NCBI GenBank assembly: GCA_903840415.1 | Contig: CAIMFY010000091.1 | Coordinates: forward strand, 1 to 64,000 | DNA from: an uncultured Opitutia bacterium | GTDB lineage: Bacteria > Verrucomicrobiota > Verrucomicrobiia > Opitutales > Opitutaceae | Direction of reading: 5' to 3' | DNA: 64,000 nt | Part shown: positions 48,550 through 58,400 of the stretch, piece by piece | Position numbering within the stretch: the first letter of the stretch is position 1 | Layout: each line of letters opens with the position of its first letter | Translations under genes and position numbers: made by a program | Notes under the pieces: generated by a model | Databases searched by the model: none | The model's input: the letters and a program-made list of their open reading frames with translations, nothing else | Told to the model about the DNA's origin: nothing

Positions 48550-49728
48550 ATGAATGCACCGCCCATGCTGCCCGCGACGTTGCACGCTCCGCCGGAGCGT
48601 CTGACGCCCGGTGAAATCCTCCGGCAATCTGCCGATCTGGGTGACCTCGCGGGCCTCGCCGCCTTGCTCGACTGCATGCCGGACTGGGTGATGATCCTGA
48701 ACGAGCAGCGGCAGATTATTTTTGGCAATCAGGCGCTGCGAGCTTTCGTGGGCGAACCAGCCGGCGGCAACCTGCTCGGGAAGCGCCCGGGCGAATTGCT
48801 CGACTGTCAGCAGGCCGGCGTCGCACCGGCCGGTTGCGGCACGAGCGAAGCCTGCCGCACCTGCGGCGCCGTCAACGCCATCCTTGGCGCCCTCGACGGC
48901 AAGAGCGTGGTACACGAATGCCGCATCTCCAACACCACCATCGACGCCTACGATCTGCGCATCCAGGCGAGCCCGTTTCGCTGGCAGGGCAGCCATTATG
49001 CACTCGTGATCGCTGTGGACATCAGCGACGAAAAACGCCGCCAGGTGCTTGAGCGGATTTTTTTCCACGATCTCCTCAACACTGCCGGCAACCTCCAAGG
49101 CCTCTCCGAACTCATCCGGACCAATCCCGCCTCTGTGGCGGAGTTCTCGCAGGATCTGCATGAAACCGCCGAGACGCTCGTGAACGAAATCCGCAGTCAG
49201 CACTTGCTGCTGGCCGCCGAGCGCAACGAACTGCCCGTCAAGTTTTCGCCCACGGAATCGCAGCCCCTGCTCGAATCCGTCGCGCAGTCCTACCGCCATC
49301 ACTCGGTCGCCAAAGGCAAGACCATCGCGATCGCCCCGGCGCCCGCACCGTTCACGATCGCAACGGATGCGACGCTGCTCCACCGCGTCCTCAGCAATCT
49401 GCTGAAAAACGCGCTCGAAGCCAGTTCGCCCGGCGCGACGATCGAGCTCGGCGCGGCCGAATCCGCCGATCGATTTGTGTTTTGGTGCCACAATTCCGGC
49501 GCCATCCCACGCCCGATCCAGCTCCAGCTGTTCCAGCGCAGTTTCTCGACCAAGGGCCCGGGCCGCGGGGTTGGCACCTACAGCATCCGACTGCTGACCG
49601 AGCGTTACCTCGGCGGTAAAGTGAGCTTCGTCTCGGAGCCGACCACTGGCACGCGTTTCGAATTGTCGTTTTCTAAAAACGCGGGCGTCGGCTCAACCGG
49701 ATTGCCTCCTCACCGCGGGAAGTCATGA
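48550..49728 (+). CDS. PAS-domain histidine kinase with Cys-rich sensor
   Basis: 392 residues, cytoplasmic. A PAS domain (about 30-160) holds a cysteine cluster: GELLDCQQAGVAPAGCGTSE and ACRTCGAVNA, a pattern that could bind a metal, heme or Fe-S group or sense redox. The phospho-acceptor box is FFHDLLNTAGNLQGL. The ATPase has HRVLSNLLKNALEAS (N box) and RSFSTKGPGRGVGTYSIRLL (G box); HNSGAI stands in place of the classical DxGxG, which is normal in this subfamily. The likely partners are the lone receivers on either side. Confidence 0.88.
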   Translation: MNAPPMLPATLHAPPERLTPGEILRQSADLGDLAGLAALLDCMPDWVMILNEQRQIIFGNQALRAFVGEPAGGNLLGKRPGELLDCQQAGVAPAGCGTSEACRTCGAVNAILGALDGKSVVHECRISNTTIDAYDLRIQASPFRWQGSHYALVIAVDISDEKRRQVLERIFFHDLLNTAGNLQGLSELIRTNPASVAEFSQDLHETAETLVNEIRSQHLLLAAERNELPVKFSPTESQPLLESVAQSYRHHSVAKGKTIAIAPAPAPFTIATDATLLHRVLSNLLKNALEASSPGATIELGAAESADRFVFWCHNSGAIPRPIQLQLFQRSFSTKGPGRGVGTYSIRLLTERYLGGKVSFVSEPTTGTRFELSFSKNAGVGSTGLPPHRGKS

Positions 49729-49794
49729 TATAGCCATGGGAGAAATCCCGACACCGCTGCTTGACGAACCGTCGCTCCAATTGCACCCCTCGCC

Positions 49795-51729
49795 ATGACC
49801 ACGCCGCTCCACTGCCTGATCGTTGAGGACTCGGAAAACGATGCGCAGTTGCTGCTACGCCAACTCCACACCGGCGGCTACGAGGTGACGTGGCAACGCG
49901 TAGAAACCCCCGAGGCTATGCAGGCCGCGCTCACCCACCCGTCGTGGGAGATCGTGATCTCCGGCTATGAGCTGGCGCGGTTCAGCGGCCCTGCGGCGTT
50001 GGAAATTCTGCAGGCCAGCGGACTGGATTTGCCATTCATCATCGTGTCCGGCAAAATCGCCGAAGACGACGCCGTCGCGATGATGCGGACCGGCGCCCAT
50101 GATTATCTCATGAAAGATCGGCTGGCCCACCTCGTGCCGGCCGTGCGGCGGGAGTTGCGCGAAGCCGTGAATCGGCGCGAGCGCCGGCGGGCGGAGGCTG
50201 AACTGCGGGTCAGCGAGGAACGCTACCGCACCCTCTTCGAAAACAATCCTCTGCCGATGTGGGTCCATGATGTCGAATCGCTGCAGTTTCTGGCGATCAA
50301 CGAATCCGCCGTGCGCCACTACGGCTACACGCGGGGGGAATTTCTCGGGATGACGATTCGGCAGATCTGCCATCCCGAAGATCTGGCCGGGTTGCTGTTG
50401 CGCATTGAGCACGATCAGACCGTGGGCGAATCGGCCGGCGAAGTGCGGCACCGGCGGAAGGATGGGACGATCATTCAGACGGAGACTTTCTCCAAGCCGC
50501 TGACGTTTGAGGGCCGCGCCGCCCGGCTGGTGCTCGCGAATGACGTCACCGAAAAAAGACTGTTCGAAAAAAAATTCCTCCATGCGCAGCGGCTGGAAAG
50601 CATCGGCATGCTTGCCGCCGGCATCGCCCACGATCTCAATAACGTGCTTGCCCCGATCGTGTTTGCCGCGCCCATGCTGCGTGAACACCTGTCGACCCCG
50701 CGCGACGCGAAGATGATCGACACCATCGAGCAGAGCGCGGGGCGCGGCGCGGCGCTCGTGAAACAGATCCTCGGCTTTGTGCACACGACGAGCAGCGAGT
50801 TCCAGCCCACCCAAGTGAAACACCTCGCCCGCGACATCGCCAGCGTCATCGAGGAGACGTTCCCCAAGTCCATCGAGTTGGAGCAGCATATCCCGAGCAA
50901 CCTCTGGCCGGTGCAGGGCAACGCGACGCAACTGCACCAAGTACTAATGAATCTGTGCGTCAACGCCCGCGACGCCATGCCGCAGGGTGGCAAGCTGCGC
51001 CTCGTGGCGGCCAACCGCCAACTCGACGCCGCGGAAGCCGCGACCATCCCTGGCGCTCATCCGGGCGCCTGGCTAGTGCTCGAGATCGGCGACACCGGCA
51101 CGGGAATCGCGCCCGAGGTGTTGGAACAAATTTGGACGCCATTCTTCACCACCAAGCCCGCGGGCAAAGGCACCGGGCTGGGGCTCTCCACCGTGCGCAG
51201 CATTGTGCTCGGTCATCACGGCTTCATCCAACTGCAGACCGCCGCCGGCCACGGCACGACGTTCCGCGTCTTCCTGCCGGCCATCGAAAGCGAAGTTATC
51301 CGCGCGACGAGCACGACCCCCGCTGAAATCTCCGGCGGTCACCAAGAACTCATCCTGATCGTGGACGACGATGCCGCCATTCGTGGCATCGTCACCACGA
51401 TCCTGGAAGAGCACGGCTATCGCGTCGTAGCCTGTGCCGACGGCGTGGAAGCGTTCGCGCAGTTTCAAGCCCAACGCGAGGCGATCGCGCTGGTCGTGAC
51501 CGATGTCGACATGCCGCGGCTCGGCGGCTTGGGGCTGGTGCAGGCCATCCTGCGGATTCGCCCCGAAACCCGCATCCTCGCGATGAGCGGGTTGTCCGCC
51601 CGCTCCACCGGCGGCGCTGACCTCCCAACGATCCAAACCGTGGCGCATGCGTTTCTCCGCAAACCATTCAAAACCGAAGATCTGCTCGGCGCCGTGCACC
51701 AACTGCTGCAACGAGCCGAAAAAAACTAA
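49795..51729 (+). CDS. Hybrid histidine kinase REC-PAS-HisKA-HATPase-REC
   Basis: 644 residues. The N-terminal receiver (1-125) has its acidic pocket (CLIVEDSENDAQL) and Lys (YLMKDRL), but the expected acceptor Asp before Tyr is Gly (VISGYELARFSG). It is probably not phosphorylated. A PAS domain follows (about 140-265, SEERYRTLFENNPLPMWVHD), then the H box GMLAAGIAHDLNNVLAPI, then MNLCVNARDAMPQGG and DTGTGIAPEVLEQIWTPFFT. The C-terminal receiver (about 520-640) is intact (VVTDVDMPRLGGLGL, AFLRKPF). Six bases separate it from the following receiver gene, so they are an operon. Confidence 0.92.
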   Translation: MTTPLHCLIVEDSENDAQLLLRQLHTGGYEVTWQRVETPEAMQAALTHPSWEIVISGYELARFSGPAALEILQASGLDLPFIIVSGKIAEDDAVAMMRTGAHDYLMKDRLAHLVPAVRRELREAVNRRERRRAEAELRVSEERYRTLFENNPLPMWVHDVESLQFLAINESAVRHYGYTRGEFLGMTIRQICHPEDLAGLLLRIEHDQTVGESAGEVRHRRKDGTIIQTETFSKPLTFEGRAARLVLANDVTEKRLFEKKFLHAQRLESIGMLAAGIAHDLNNVLAPIVFAAPMLREHLSTPRDAKMIDTIEQSAGRGAALVKQILGFVHTTSSEFQPTQVKHLARDIASVIEETFPKSIELEQHIPSNLWPVQGNATQLHQVLMNLCVNARDAMPQGGKLRLVAANRQLDAAEAATIPGAHPGAWLVLEIGDTGTGIAPEVLEQIWTPFFTTKPAGKGTGLGLSTVRSIVLGHHGFIQLQTAAGHGTTFRVFLPAIESEVIRATSTTPAEISGGHQELILIVDDDAAIRGIVTTILEEHGYRVVACADGVEAFAQFQAQREAIALVVTDVDMPRLGGLGLVQAILRIRPETRILAMSGLSARSTGGADLPTIQTVAHAFLRKPFKTEDLLGAVHQLLQRAEKN

Positions 51730-51735
51730 TCCGCC

Positions 51736-52125
51736 ATGCCCTCTCTCCTCCTTATTGAAGACGACGCCCTCATTCGGGAGGCGCTCGCCACGGCGCTCAT
51801 CGACCGCGGCTATACCGTTCTCCAAGCCGAAGATGGCGTGCAAGGCGTGAAGCGGTTTCGCGCCACGCCCACCGATCTCGTCCTCACCGACATCGTGATG
51901 CCGAACATGGAGGGCATCGCTCTGATCACGGAGTTGCGCCGCGATTTCCCGCAACTCGGCATCATCGCGATGTCGGGCGGAGTCGCGCACGAACCCGACC
52001 TCTACCTGAAAATCGCCGGCAAGTTCGGGGCCAATCGCACCCTCCGGAAACCCTTCGACCTGCCGACGCTGCTCGCCGCCGTCGCGGAAGTGCTCGCCAC
52101 CACCGGCCGTAATCGCACCGCATGA
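51736..52125 (+). CDS. Stand-alone response regulator receiver
   Basis: 129 residues: LLLIEDDALIREALATAL, acceptor Asp in LVLTDIVMPNMEG, Ser in IIAMSGGVAHEPD, Lys in TLRKPFDLPTLL. No output domain. It is six bases downstream of the hybrid kinase gene and thus its presumable phosphorelay partner. It strongly resembles the receiver at 48050, including the end of the protein (LLAAVAEVLA versus LAAAIAEVLA). Confidence 0.93.
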   Translation: MPSLLLIEDDALIREALATALIDRGYTVLQAEDGVQGVKRFRATPTDLVLTDIVMPNMEGIALITELRRDFPQLGIIAMSGGVAHEPDLYLKIAGKFGANRTLRKPFDLPTLLAAVAEVLATTGRNRTA

Positions 52126-52168
52126 TTACCTCAAGTCGGAGCCGGGACGGACCGAAGATTAGAAAAAG

Positions 52169-52723
52169 ATGTCGGGTTCCCTTATGAATCACCGCGCTGG
52201 GAAACTGGTCGCGCTGACGTTGATCTGCGCGCTCACCCCGCTGCGGCTCGACGCGGTGACGCTCGCCGACCTGCTGGGCGATCCGAAGCTGACGCCGAAG
52301 CGTTTCGCCGCGGAGTTTGAGCGCTTCGAGTATGAATTTCACCCCGAGGTGCAGCCAGCCGATGTGTTTCTCGAATCCGAACGCGGCGATTGCGACGACT
52401 ACGCGGTCCTCGCGGATTACGTGCTGACGCGGAAAAACTTCCCCACCCGGCTGGTGCGCATCTCGCTCGTGGGCCGCATCGCTCACGACGTCTGCTACGT
52501 GATTCCCAGCAAAGCCTATCTCGACTACAACAACCGGAAATATGCCCGGAATCTTGAGAGCAGCGGCCGCCGCCTGCGCCAAATTGCAAATGAGGTTGCC
52601 GACTCATTCGAGGCCAACTGGACTTCCGTCTCGGAATATACCTACGACTATAACACCGAGAGGAAGACCTTTCGCGTCACCGTCGTAAAAACTGATCCCC
52701 CCGCCCGCGATCCCGACGCCTAA
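52169..52723 (+). CDS. Exported transglutaminase-like cysteine protease-fold protein
   Basis: 184 residues with a signal peptide (LVALTLICALTPLRLDA); the start could also be the ATG at 52184. The papain-like triad of the bacterial transglutaminase-like family is visible: Cys in RGDCDDYAVLADYVL, His in GRIAHDVCYVI, Asp in KAYLDYNNRK. Related periplasmic proteases (LapG type) cut adhesins under second-messenger control, but this one is shorter and no adhesin or LapD-like gene is present. It lies between two signalling genes on the same strand, 13 bases ahead of the CHASE3 gene. Confidence 0.72.
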   Translation: MSGSLMNHRAGKLVALTLICALTPLRLDAVTLADLLGDPKLTPKRFAAEFERFEYEFHPEVQPADVFLESERGDCDDYAVLADYVLTRKNFPTRLVRISLVGRIAHDVCYVIPSKAYLDYNNRKYARNLESSGRRLRQIANEVADSFEANWTSVSEYTYDYNTERKTFRVTVVKTDPPARDPDA

Positions 52724-52736
52724 ACCGCGCCCCGCC

Positions 52737-53912
52737 ATGCCCGACCTCCCGCCCACCTCGCCGCCGCCGGATCGCACGATTCGGCGGATGCTCGCGTTAT
52801 TCGCGATCATCTCGGCCGTGCTCATCGCGGTGGTCGCCATCGCGGTGCGCAACATCAACCGCGCCGAGACGAGCAGCGACTGGGTGAACCACACCCACGC
52901 CGTGATTCTCGAGGCCGATGCCGTGCTCGTCGGCGTGCATGCCGGGGAGAGCGCGCTGCGGACGTTTGCGATGACGGGCGATGCCCGCGATCAAGCCGCC
53001 GCCCGCGAGGCGTTTGCCGCCATGAGCGAAGACTTGGAAATCGCCAAGGCCCTCACACGCGACGCGCCGCCCCAGCACGAGCAGATCCTCCGGCTCGAGG
53101 CGCTCGCGACCAAGCGGGCCGACATCGCGCAACGCGTGTTCGCCGCGTGGCCAGCCGACCAGCCGGAAGCCATCCGCCTGTTGACGGGGGCGGAAGCTAC
53201 CGCCGCCTCGATCGGTGAAATTCGCCGCATCGGCGACAAGCTGAAGGACGACGAAATGGCGCTACTTGCGGAGCGCGACACCGCTTCCTACCTGCAAGCC
53301 CAGACCACGCGCTGGACGGTCTGGAGCGGCGTGGTGCTCGATTTTATCCTGCTCGGTCTCGTCGCCTGGCTCATCCGCGACGATCTCGCCGCACGGCGCC
53401 GCATCGCCGCCGCGCTCGAGCAGGCCAACGCGCAACTCGAGACCAAGGTGCGGGAGCGCACCGCCGAACTTTCCACCACCAACGAAAAACTCGTCGCCGA
53501 AAATCTGGAGCAACGCTGGGCCCAGCAGGCTGCCGAACACCAACTGCGTTACTATCAGATCGTGTTCAACTCCCTCAATGATCTCGTGCTCGTCATCACG
53601 AAGGCGATGAACATCTCGCGGGTAAATTCCGCCGTCACCCGCGTGACCGCCCACGATCCCTCGGCCTTGATCGACCGGCCACTCGCCAGTTTCGTGCAAC
53701 TCGCCGACCACGCGGAAGCCGCCCTCGATCCGCTCGCGCAGGCGCTGCGCGAAGGCCGCGAGGTGCGCTCGCAACCCGCCGTAATCACTGATGCCCGGGG
53801 CCGCCGGGTGCCGGCGCGGCTCACGCTGTTCCCCGTGCGCGACCGCGACAAGGTCGTCGGCGGAGTGGTCGTCCTTGAACTGCTGACGCTCGATTCGTCA
53901 CCCGCCGCCTAA
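52737..53912 (+). CDS. CHASE3-PAS membrane sensor without a kinase domain
   Basis: 391 residues. Two membrane helices (MLALFAIISAVLIAVVAIAV and VWSGVVLDFILLGLVAWLI) bracket an extracytoplasmic CHASE3 domain (ESALRTFAMTGDA-like segment, helical). A coiled coil (ANAQLETKVRERTAELSTTN) connects to one PAS domain (QIVFNSLNDLVLVITKAMNI) and the protein stops there. No histidine box or ATPase is present in this frame or downstream. It can sense but not phosphorylate, so it probably works by binding a kinase. The receiver gene follows 18 bases later. Confidence 0.85.
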   Translation: MPDLPPTSPPPDRTIRRMLALFAIISAVLIAVVAIAVRNINRAETSSDWVNHTHAVILEADAVLVGVHAGESALRTFAMTGDARDQAAAREAFAAMSEDLEIAKALTRDAPPQHEQILRLEALATKRADIAQRVFAAWPADQPEAIRLLTGAEATAASIGEIRRIGDKLKDDEMALLAERDTASYLQAQTTRWTVWSGVVLDFILLGLVAWLIRDDLAARRRIAAALEQANAQLETKVRERTAELSTTNEKLVAENLEQRWAQQAAEHQLRYYQIVFNSLNDLVLVITKAMNISRVNSAVTRVTAHDPSALIDRPLASFVQLADHAEAALDPLAQALREGREVRSQPAVITDARGRRVPARLTLFPVRDRDKVVGGVVVLELLTLDSSPAA

Positions 53913-53930
53913 TCGCTTTCGGCCGCCTCC

Positions 53931-54296
53931 ATGAAAAAACACATCTTAATCGTCGATGACGAAGTCGAGATTCGCGACTTGCTCCAACTCTTCCTCACCA
54001 GCAGCGGCTACCGTGTGTCGGCGGTCGAAACTTCGCTTGAGGCGCAACGCCTCGTCCTGACCGACAAGCCCGACCTCATTATCTCCGATCTCCAACTGGA
54101 GGATTCGGACGGGCTCGAGATGATCGAGAAGTTGCGGGCCACGCTGCGCGACACTCCGGTCATTCTGCTCACGGGCGTGCTGTTCGATGCGCAGTCGTTT
54201 CGCGACACGCTCAGCAAAAAGGTCTCGTTGTATTTGATCAAAACCACCCCGCTGGCCCGCATCAAAGTGGAGATCGACCGGCTGCTGGGCAAGTAG
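53931..54296 (+). CDS. Stand-alone response regulator receiver
   Basis: 121 residues: HILIVDDEVEIRDLLQLF, acceptor Asp in LIISDLQLEDSDGLEM, Thr in VILLTGVLFDAQ, Lys in LYLIKTTPLARIK. It is the third lone receiver of the island and the most divergent (LEDSDG instead of MPxxxG; Leu-Thr-Gly loop). It is tail-to-tail with the RpoE-like sigma gene, with 27 bases between the stops. Confidence 0.92.
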   Translation: MKKHILIVDDEVEIRDLLQLFLTSSGYRVSAVETSLEAQRLVLTDKPDLIISDLQLEDSDGLEMIEKLRATLRDTPVILLTGVLFDAQSFRDTLSKKVSLYLIKTTPLARIKVEIDRLLGK

Positions 54297-54323
54297 GTCG
54301 GCGCGCTGGCCAGCACTCGCATC

Positions 54324-55103
54324 TCACGCGCAGGCGACGGCCAACCGCCCGGCCGCACGCGGTCGCTCGAACCATTCCGCCGGCTCCGCGTCCAGCGAAA
54401 ATTCGGGGCACGCCTCCGCCAGCTGCGAGCGCAGATTCTGGCGGGCGCGAGCGATGCGACTTTTGACCGTGCCGACGTTGATGCCGAGGGCGGCGGCGAT
54501 TTCGTCGTAGGAGTGGTGTAGCTGGTTGCGCAAGGTGAGGATTTCGCGGTGACGGGCGTCGAGTTTCTCCATGCACGCGGCGACGAGCGCGGCGAACTCA
54601 CTCGTCACCGCCTCCTGCGCCGGATCCGCCGCCTCGCCCGCGATGAGATCGGCAAACGTCGCGGTGCTGTCCGCGGTGAGCGTGTGATCAAGCGAGAGCG
54701 TGGCATGCCGGCGGCGACGGAAAAAATACCAGTAGCGGTTACGCGCGAGGTTAAGGGCGATGCGGTGCAGCCAGGTGGCGAGCGAGGAATCGCCGCGAAA
54801 GCGCGCGAGACTGCGGTGGGCGCGAATGAAGGTGTCCTGCGCGATTTCCTCGGCGTCGGCGTGGTTGCGCAGCAACGATACAGCGACCGCGAAGATTTTT
54901 TCGCGATGGCGGGTCATGATTTCGACAAAGGCGGACTCATCGCCGGCATGAAAACGGCGGACGAGGGCGGCATCATGCGCGGCGGCCGCCTGCGCCCCAA
55001 GCCGGCGCTCGCCCACCGGTGCGGTGGCGTTCCAAGCGGCGCGATCCGAGGCGCGGGCGGGAGAAGTCGGGGCCGGAGAAAAAGCGTAAGTCATGGAGGA
55101 CAT
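54324..55103 (-). CDS. RpoE-like ECF sigma factor
   Basis: 259 residues. A 45-residue Ala-rich N-terminal extension precedes region 2 (RRFHAGDESAFVEIMTRHRE, HADAEEIAQDTFIRAHRSLA, WLHRIALNLARNRYWYF) and region 4 (LDARHREILTLRNQLHHSYD, LGINVGTVKSRIARARQNLR). The last 30 residues (ECPEFS-like, DAEPAEWFERP) are not part of the fold. No anti-sigma gene follows. A shorter start inside the Ala-rich stretch is possible. Confidence 0.88.
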   Translation of the reverse strand: MSSMTYAFSPAPTSPARASDRAAWNATAPVGERRLGAQAAAAHDAALVRRFHAGDESAFVEIMTRHREKIFAVAVSLLRNHADAEEIAQDTFIRAHRSLARFRGDSSLATWLHRIALNLARNRYWYFFRRRRHATLSLDHTLTADSTATFADLIAGEAADPAQEAVTSEFAALVAACMEKLDARHREILTLRNQLHHSYDEIAAALGINVGTVKSRIARARQNLRSQLAEACPEFSLDAEPAEWFERPRAAGRLAVACA

Positions 55104-55451
55104 TGGGTTGAGGATGCGAATGCTCCTTTCCTCTACCTCGCCGCATGCCAGCGAACCGCGCAGCGGCGGAAGTCACTGGACCACCGTCGGGTTAAAAATT
55201 CAGGCACCAATTTCCGTCCGCTCGCCGGTCGCGAAATCGTGCAAGCTGCGCGGTGCGCCAGGCCCGGATCGTGCAGGGTGCAGCGCATGCGTTCGACTCC
55301 CGCGCAAGCGAAAAAACCGGCGTTACGATTTCGCGAACACTTACCGAACGTGTGCTCGGGACTTGACTGCTATTTTTGAGAGGTCTTGCCTTCTTTTCAA
55401 CCAGCTGCCGACGACACCGCCGACACACCACATAATACGTAACCAAGAGCT
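55104..55451. other. Divergent intergenic region between the sigma gene and the TonB receptor
   Basis: This 348-base stretch has no convincing open frame or tRNA. It must contain the promoters of both flanking genes. The last 100 bases before the receptor are distinctly more AT-rich (TTGACT at about 55361 and CATAAT near 55432), but no correctly spaced -35/-10 pair is clear. A AAGAG purine run sits seven bases before the receptor ATG. Confidence 0.4.
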
Positions 55452-58400
55452 ATGAAAAAAACCGCGATCAAATACCTGCTGAGTTGCCTGCTTGCCGTAA
55501 GCAGCGTTCTCGCACCCACCGTCTTGGGTCAAGGCGTGGCCTCCTCCACCATTAGTGGCACCGTTCTGGACGCCTCGGGCAAACCGTTAGTCGGTGCCCT
55601 TGTCACTGCGGTCCACGGTCCGACTAATTCCAGCGTCACCACGCTGACCAATGCCTCCGGCCGCTACAATCTGCCCGGTCTGCGCGTCGGTGGTCCCTAC
55701 ATCGTGAGCGCCACCGCCAACGGCGTGAAGACCAAGGAATTGACCGACGTAAATCTTGAACTGAGCCAAGTCTACACTGCCGATCTTGCGGTCGAAGGCG
55801 CCGGTGAAGTCGTGAAAATGCAAGCCTTCATCGCCACCGCCGGCGCCGATGCGCTCTTCGACAGCTACGTCACCGGCAGCGGCACCGATCTGGGCCAGCG
55901 CCGCATCGACGCCACGCCCACCATCTCCCGCGCGCTCACCGACTTTGCCCGCCTCGATCCGCGCGTGACCATCACTGACAAGACGAATGGCGAACTCAGC
56001 GTCAGCGGCCAAAACGGCCGTTACAACTCGATCCAAATCGACGGCGTGCGCTCGAACGACGTGTTCGGCCTCACCAGCAACGGGCTGCCCTCGCAGGGCA
56101 ACCCGATCTCGATGGACACGATCGAGGCCTTCAACGTCGAAGTCTCGCCCTACGACATCACGCGCAGCGGCTTCACCGGCGCCTCCATCAACGCCGTCAC
56201 CAAGAGCGGCACGAATGAGTTTCACGGTTCGTTGCAATACATTTGGACCAACCAGAACATGCGCGCGAAGAACGAGGATCCGACCAACGTCAACTACGGC
56301 CTGCGCGAACGTTTCAGCGAAAAGACGATGGCCGCGACCCTCGGCGGCCCGATCATTAAGGACAAGTTGTTCTTCTTCGGCTCCTATGAAAAATACACGC
56401 GCACCGACCCGGTGCCGACGCCTGGCTTCCAGCCGTCCGATGCCGCGGTGGCGCAAATTCTCTCCGCCTTCAAGGCTTACAATTACGACCCCGGCGTGCT
56501 GACCAACTCTGGCAATCAGGAAAAGAAGGATAACAAGATTCTCGCCAAGTTGGACTGGAACATCAGCGATGCGCAGCGCCTGAGCGTCCGCTACAACCGG
56601 ACCGTCGGCGAGCAGCCCATCTTCCAAGACTTCACGACGAGCAATGCGATTTCCTTCAGCAATCACTGGTATGTGAATCACCAGAAGGACACGAACTACG
56701 TCGCCACGCTCTACAGCAATTGGTCACCCAACTTCAAGACCGAGACCAAGGCAGCCTTCAGTATTTACCAAACCGATCGCACCCCCAACGGCACCATTTT
56801 CCCGCAGGTCATCATTGGTTCCGTGCCCAACGCGGCAGGGACGGGCACCGGCAGCGTGTTCATCGGCACGGAAAACTCGACGCAGTTAAATCACCTCAAG
56901 GTCAACAACAACAACTACACGTTTACCGGCACCTATCTGCTCAATGATCACACGATCACGTTTGGCGCCGACTACGAAACGAACCACTTCTGGAATGCCT
57001 TTGCACAGGGTATCGATGGCGCTTACGGCACCAGCACCAGCGCCACTGGATTTGCCTATTCCGCCCTGAGCGCCACGGGTATCAGCGGCATCGCCACCAA
57101 CTACTCCTACAGTTACTCGCCAACGGGTGGCTCGCTCGCCGCCGACTGGGGTTACCAGAATCCGGCACTCTTCGTGCAGGACCAGTGGCACTTCAACAGC
57201 CGTCTCACGATCACCGCCGGCCTGCGCCTCGACATGTTCTCCTCCGACAAGCCTGGCTATAACGCGGCATTGAGTAATTACGCCTGGCCCACCGCCGGAG
57301 GCCGCACGATCAATAACAGCAACTCGTTCGACGGCCAGAAGCTCGTCGCCCCGCGCGTCAGCTTCAACTACGCGATTGATTCCGACCGCAAGACGCAGCT
57401 CCGCGGCGGCATCGGCGTCTTCCAAGGCAAGGGTCCCGGCGTCTGGATTTCGAACAACTTCTCGAACAACGGCGCACTTATCGCCCAGTCGACCAAGGCG
57501 ACGCTGGCCACCAGCGGCATCACGAACATCACGTTCTCGGCCGATCCGACCAAGCAATACTCCAGCACCGCCGCCCCGACTTACGCGGTGAACATGATGG
57601 ACGACAATTTCAAGCTGCCCAGCGCGATGAAGATGAATCTCGCGGTCGACCGTAAACTTCCGTGGGGCGGGCTCGTCGCCACGTTGGGTTACGATGAAAC
57701 CAAGACGCTCGAGAACTATTACTATCAGGATCTCAACCTCCTGCCGGTCGGCACCCTGCCCGATGGCCGTGTGCGCTACAGCGGCCGCGTGAATCCGGGC
57801 TACACGAACGTGTTCCTCATGAAGGACACCAAGAAGGGCGACGCGTATAACTTCACCACCGAAATCAAGAAGCCTTGGAAGAACCACTGGTTCGGCACGT
57901 TCTCCTACACCTACGGCTCCGCGACGGACGTCAGCCCGGTCACGTCCAGCACTGCCGGCTCCAACTACGGCGCCCGTATGGCCTTCAACCCGAATGACGA
58001 TCAGCTCGGTATCTCGAACTATCAGGTGAAGCACCGTTTCGTCGTGAACGCTTCGCGCGAGCTCACGTTCTTCAAGAACTACCGCACCACCGCCTCGCTG
58101 TTCTATGAAGCCCGGTCCGGCCGCCCCTACAGCTACGTCTTCAGCAGCGACGTCAATGCTGACACCGCCAACCAGTCGAACGATCTCTTCTACGTTCCAA
58201 ATGGTCCGTCCGACCCGAAGGTCCGCTTCACCACTCAGGCGCAGTCCGATGCGTTCTTTGCTTGGTTGAGTGGCATGAGCGACCTCAAAGGCTATGCCGG
58301 CAGCGTCGTCCCGCGCAATAGCGCCACGAGCAAGTGGATTCACCAACTCGACTTCAACCTCTCGCAGGAGATTCCGATTTGGGGCAACACGAAGGGCGAA

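Noticed and set aside
55270-55310. T-loop-like GTTCGACTCCCGC suggesting a tRNA
   Set aside because: The flanking bases do not pair as a T-stem, and no acceptor or anticodon arms can be folded around it.
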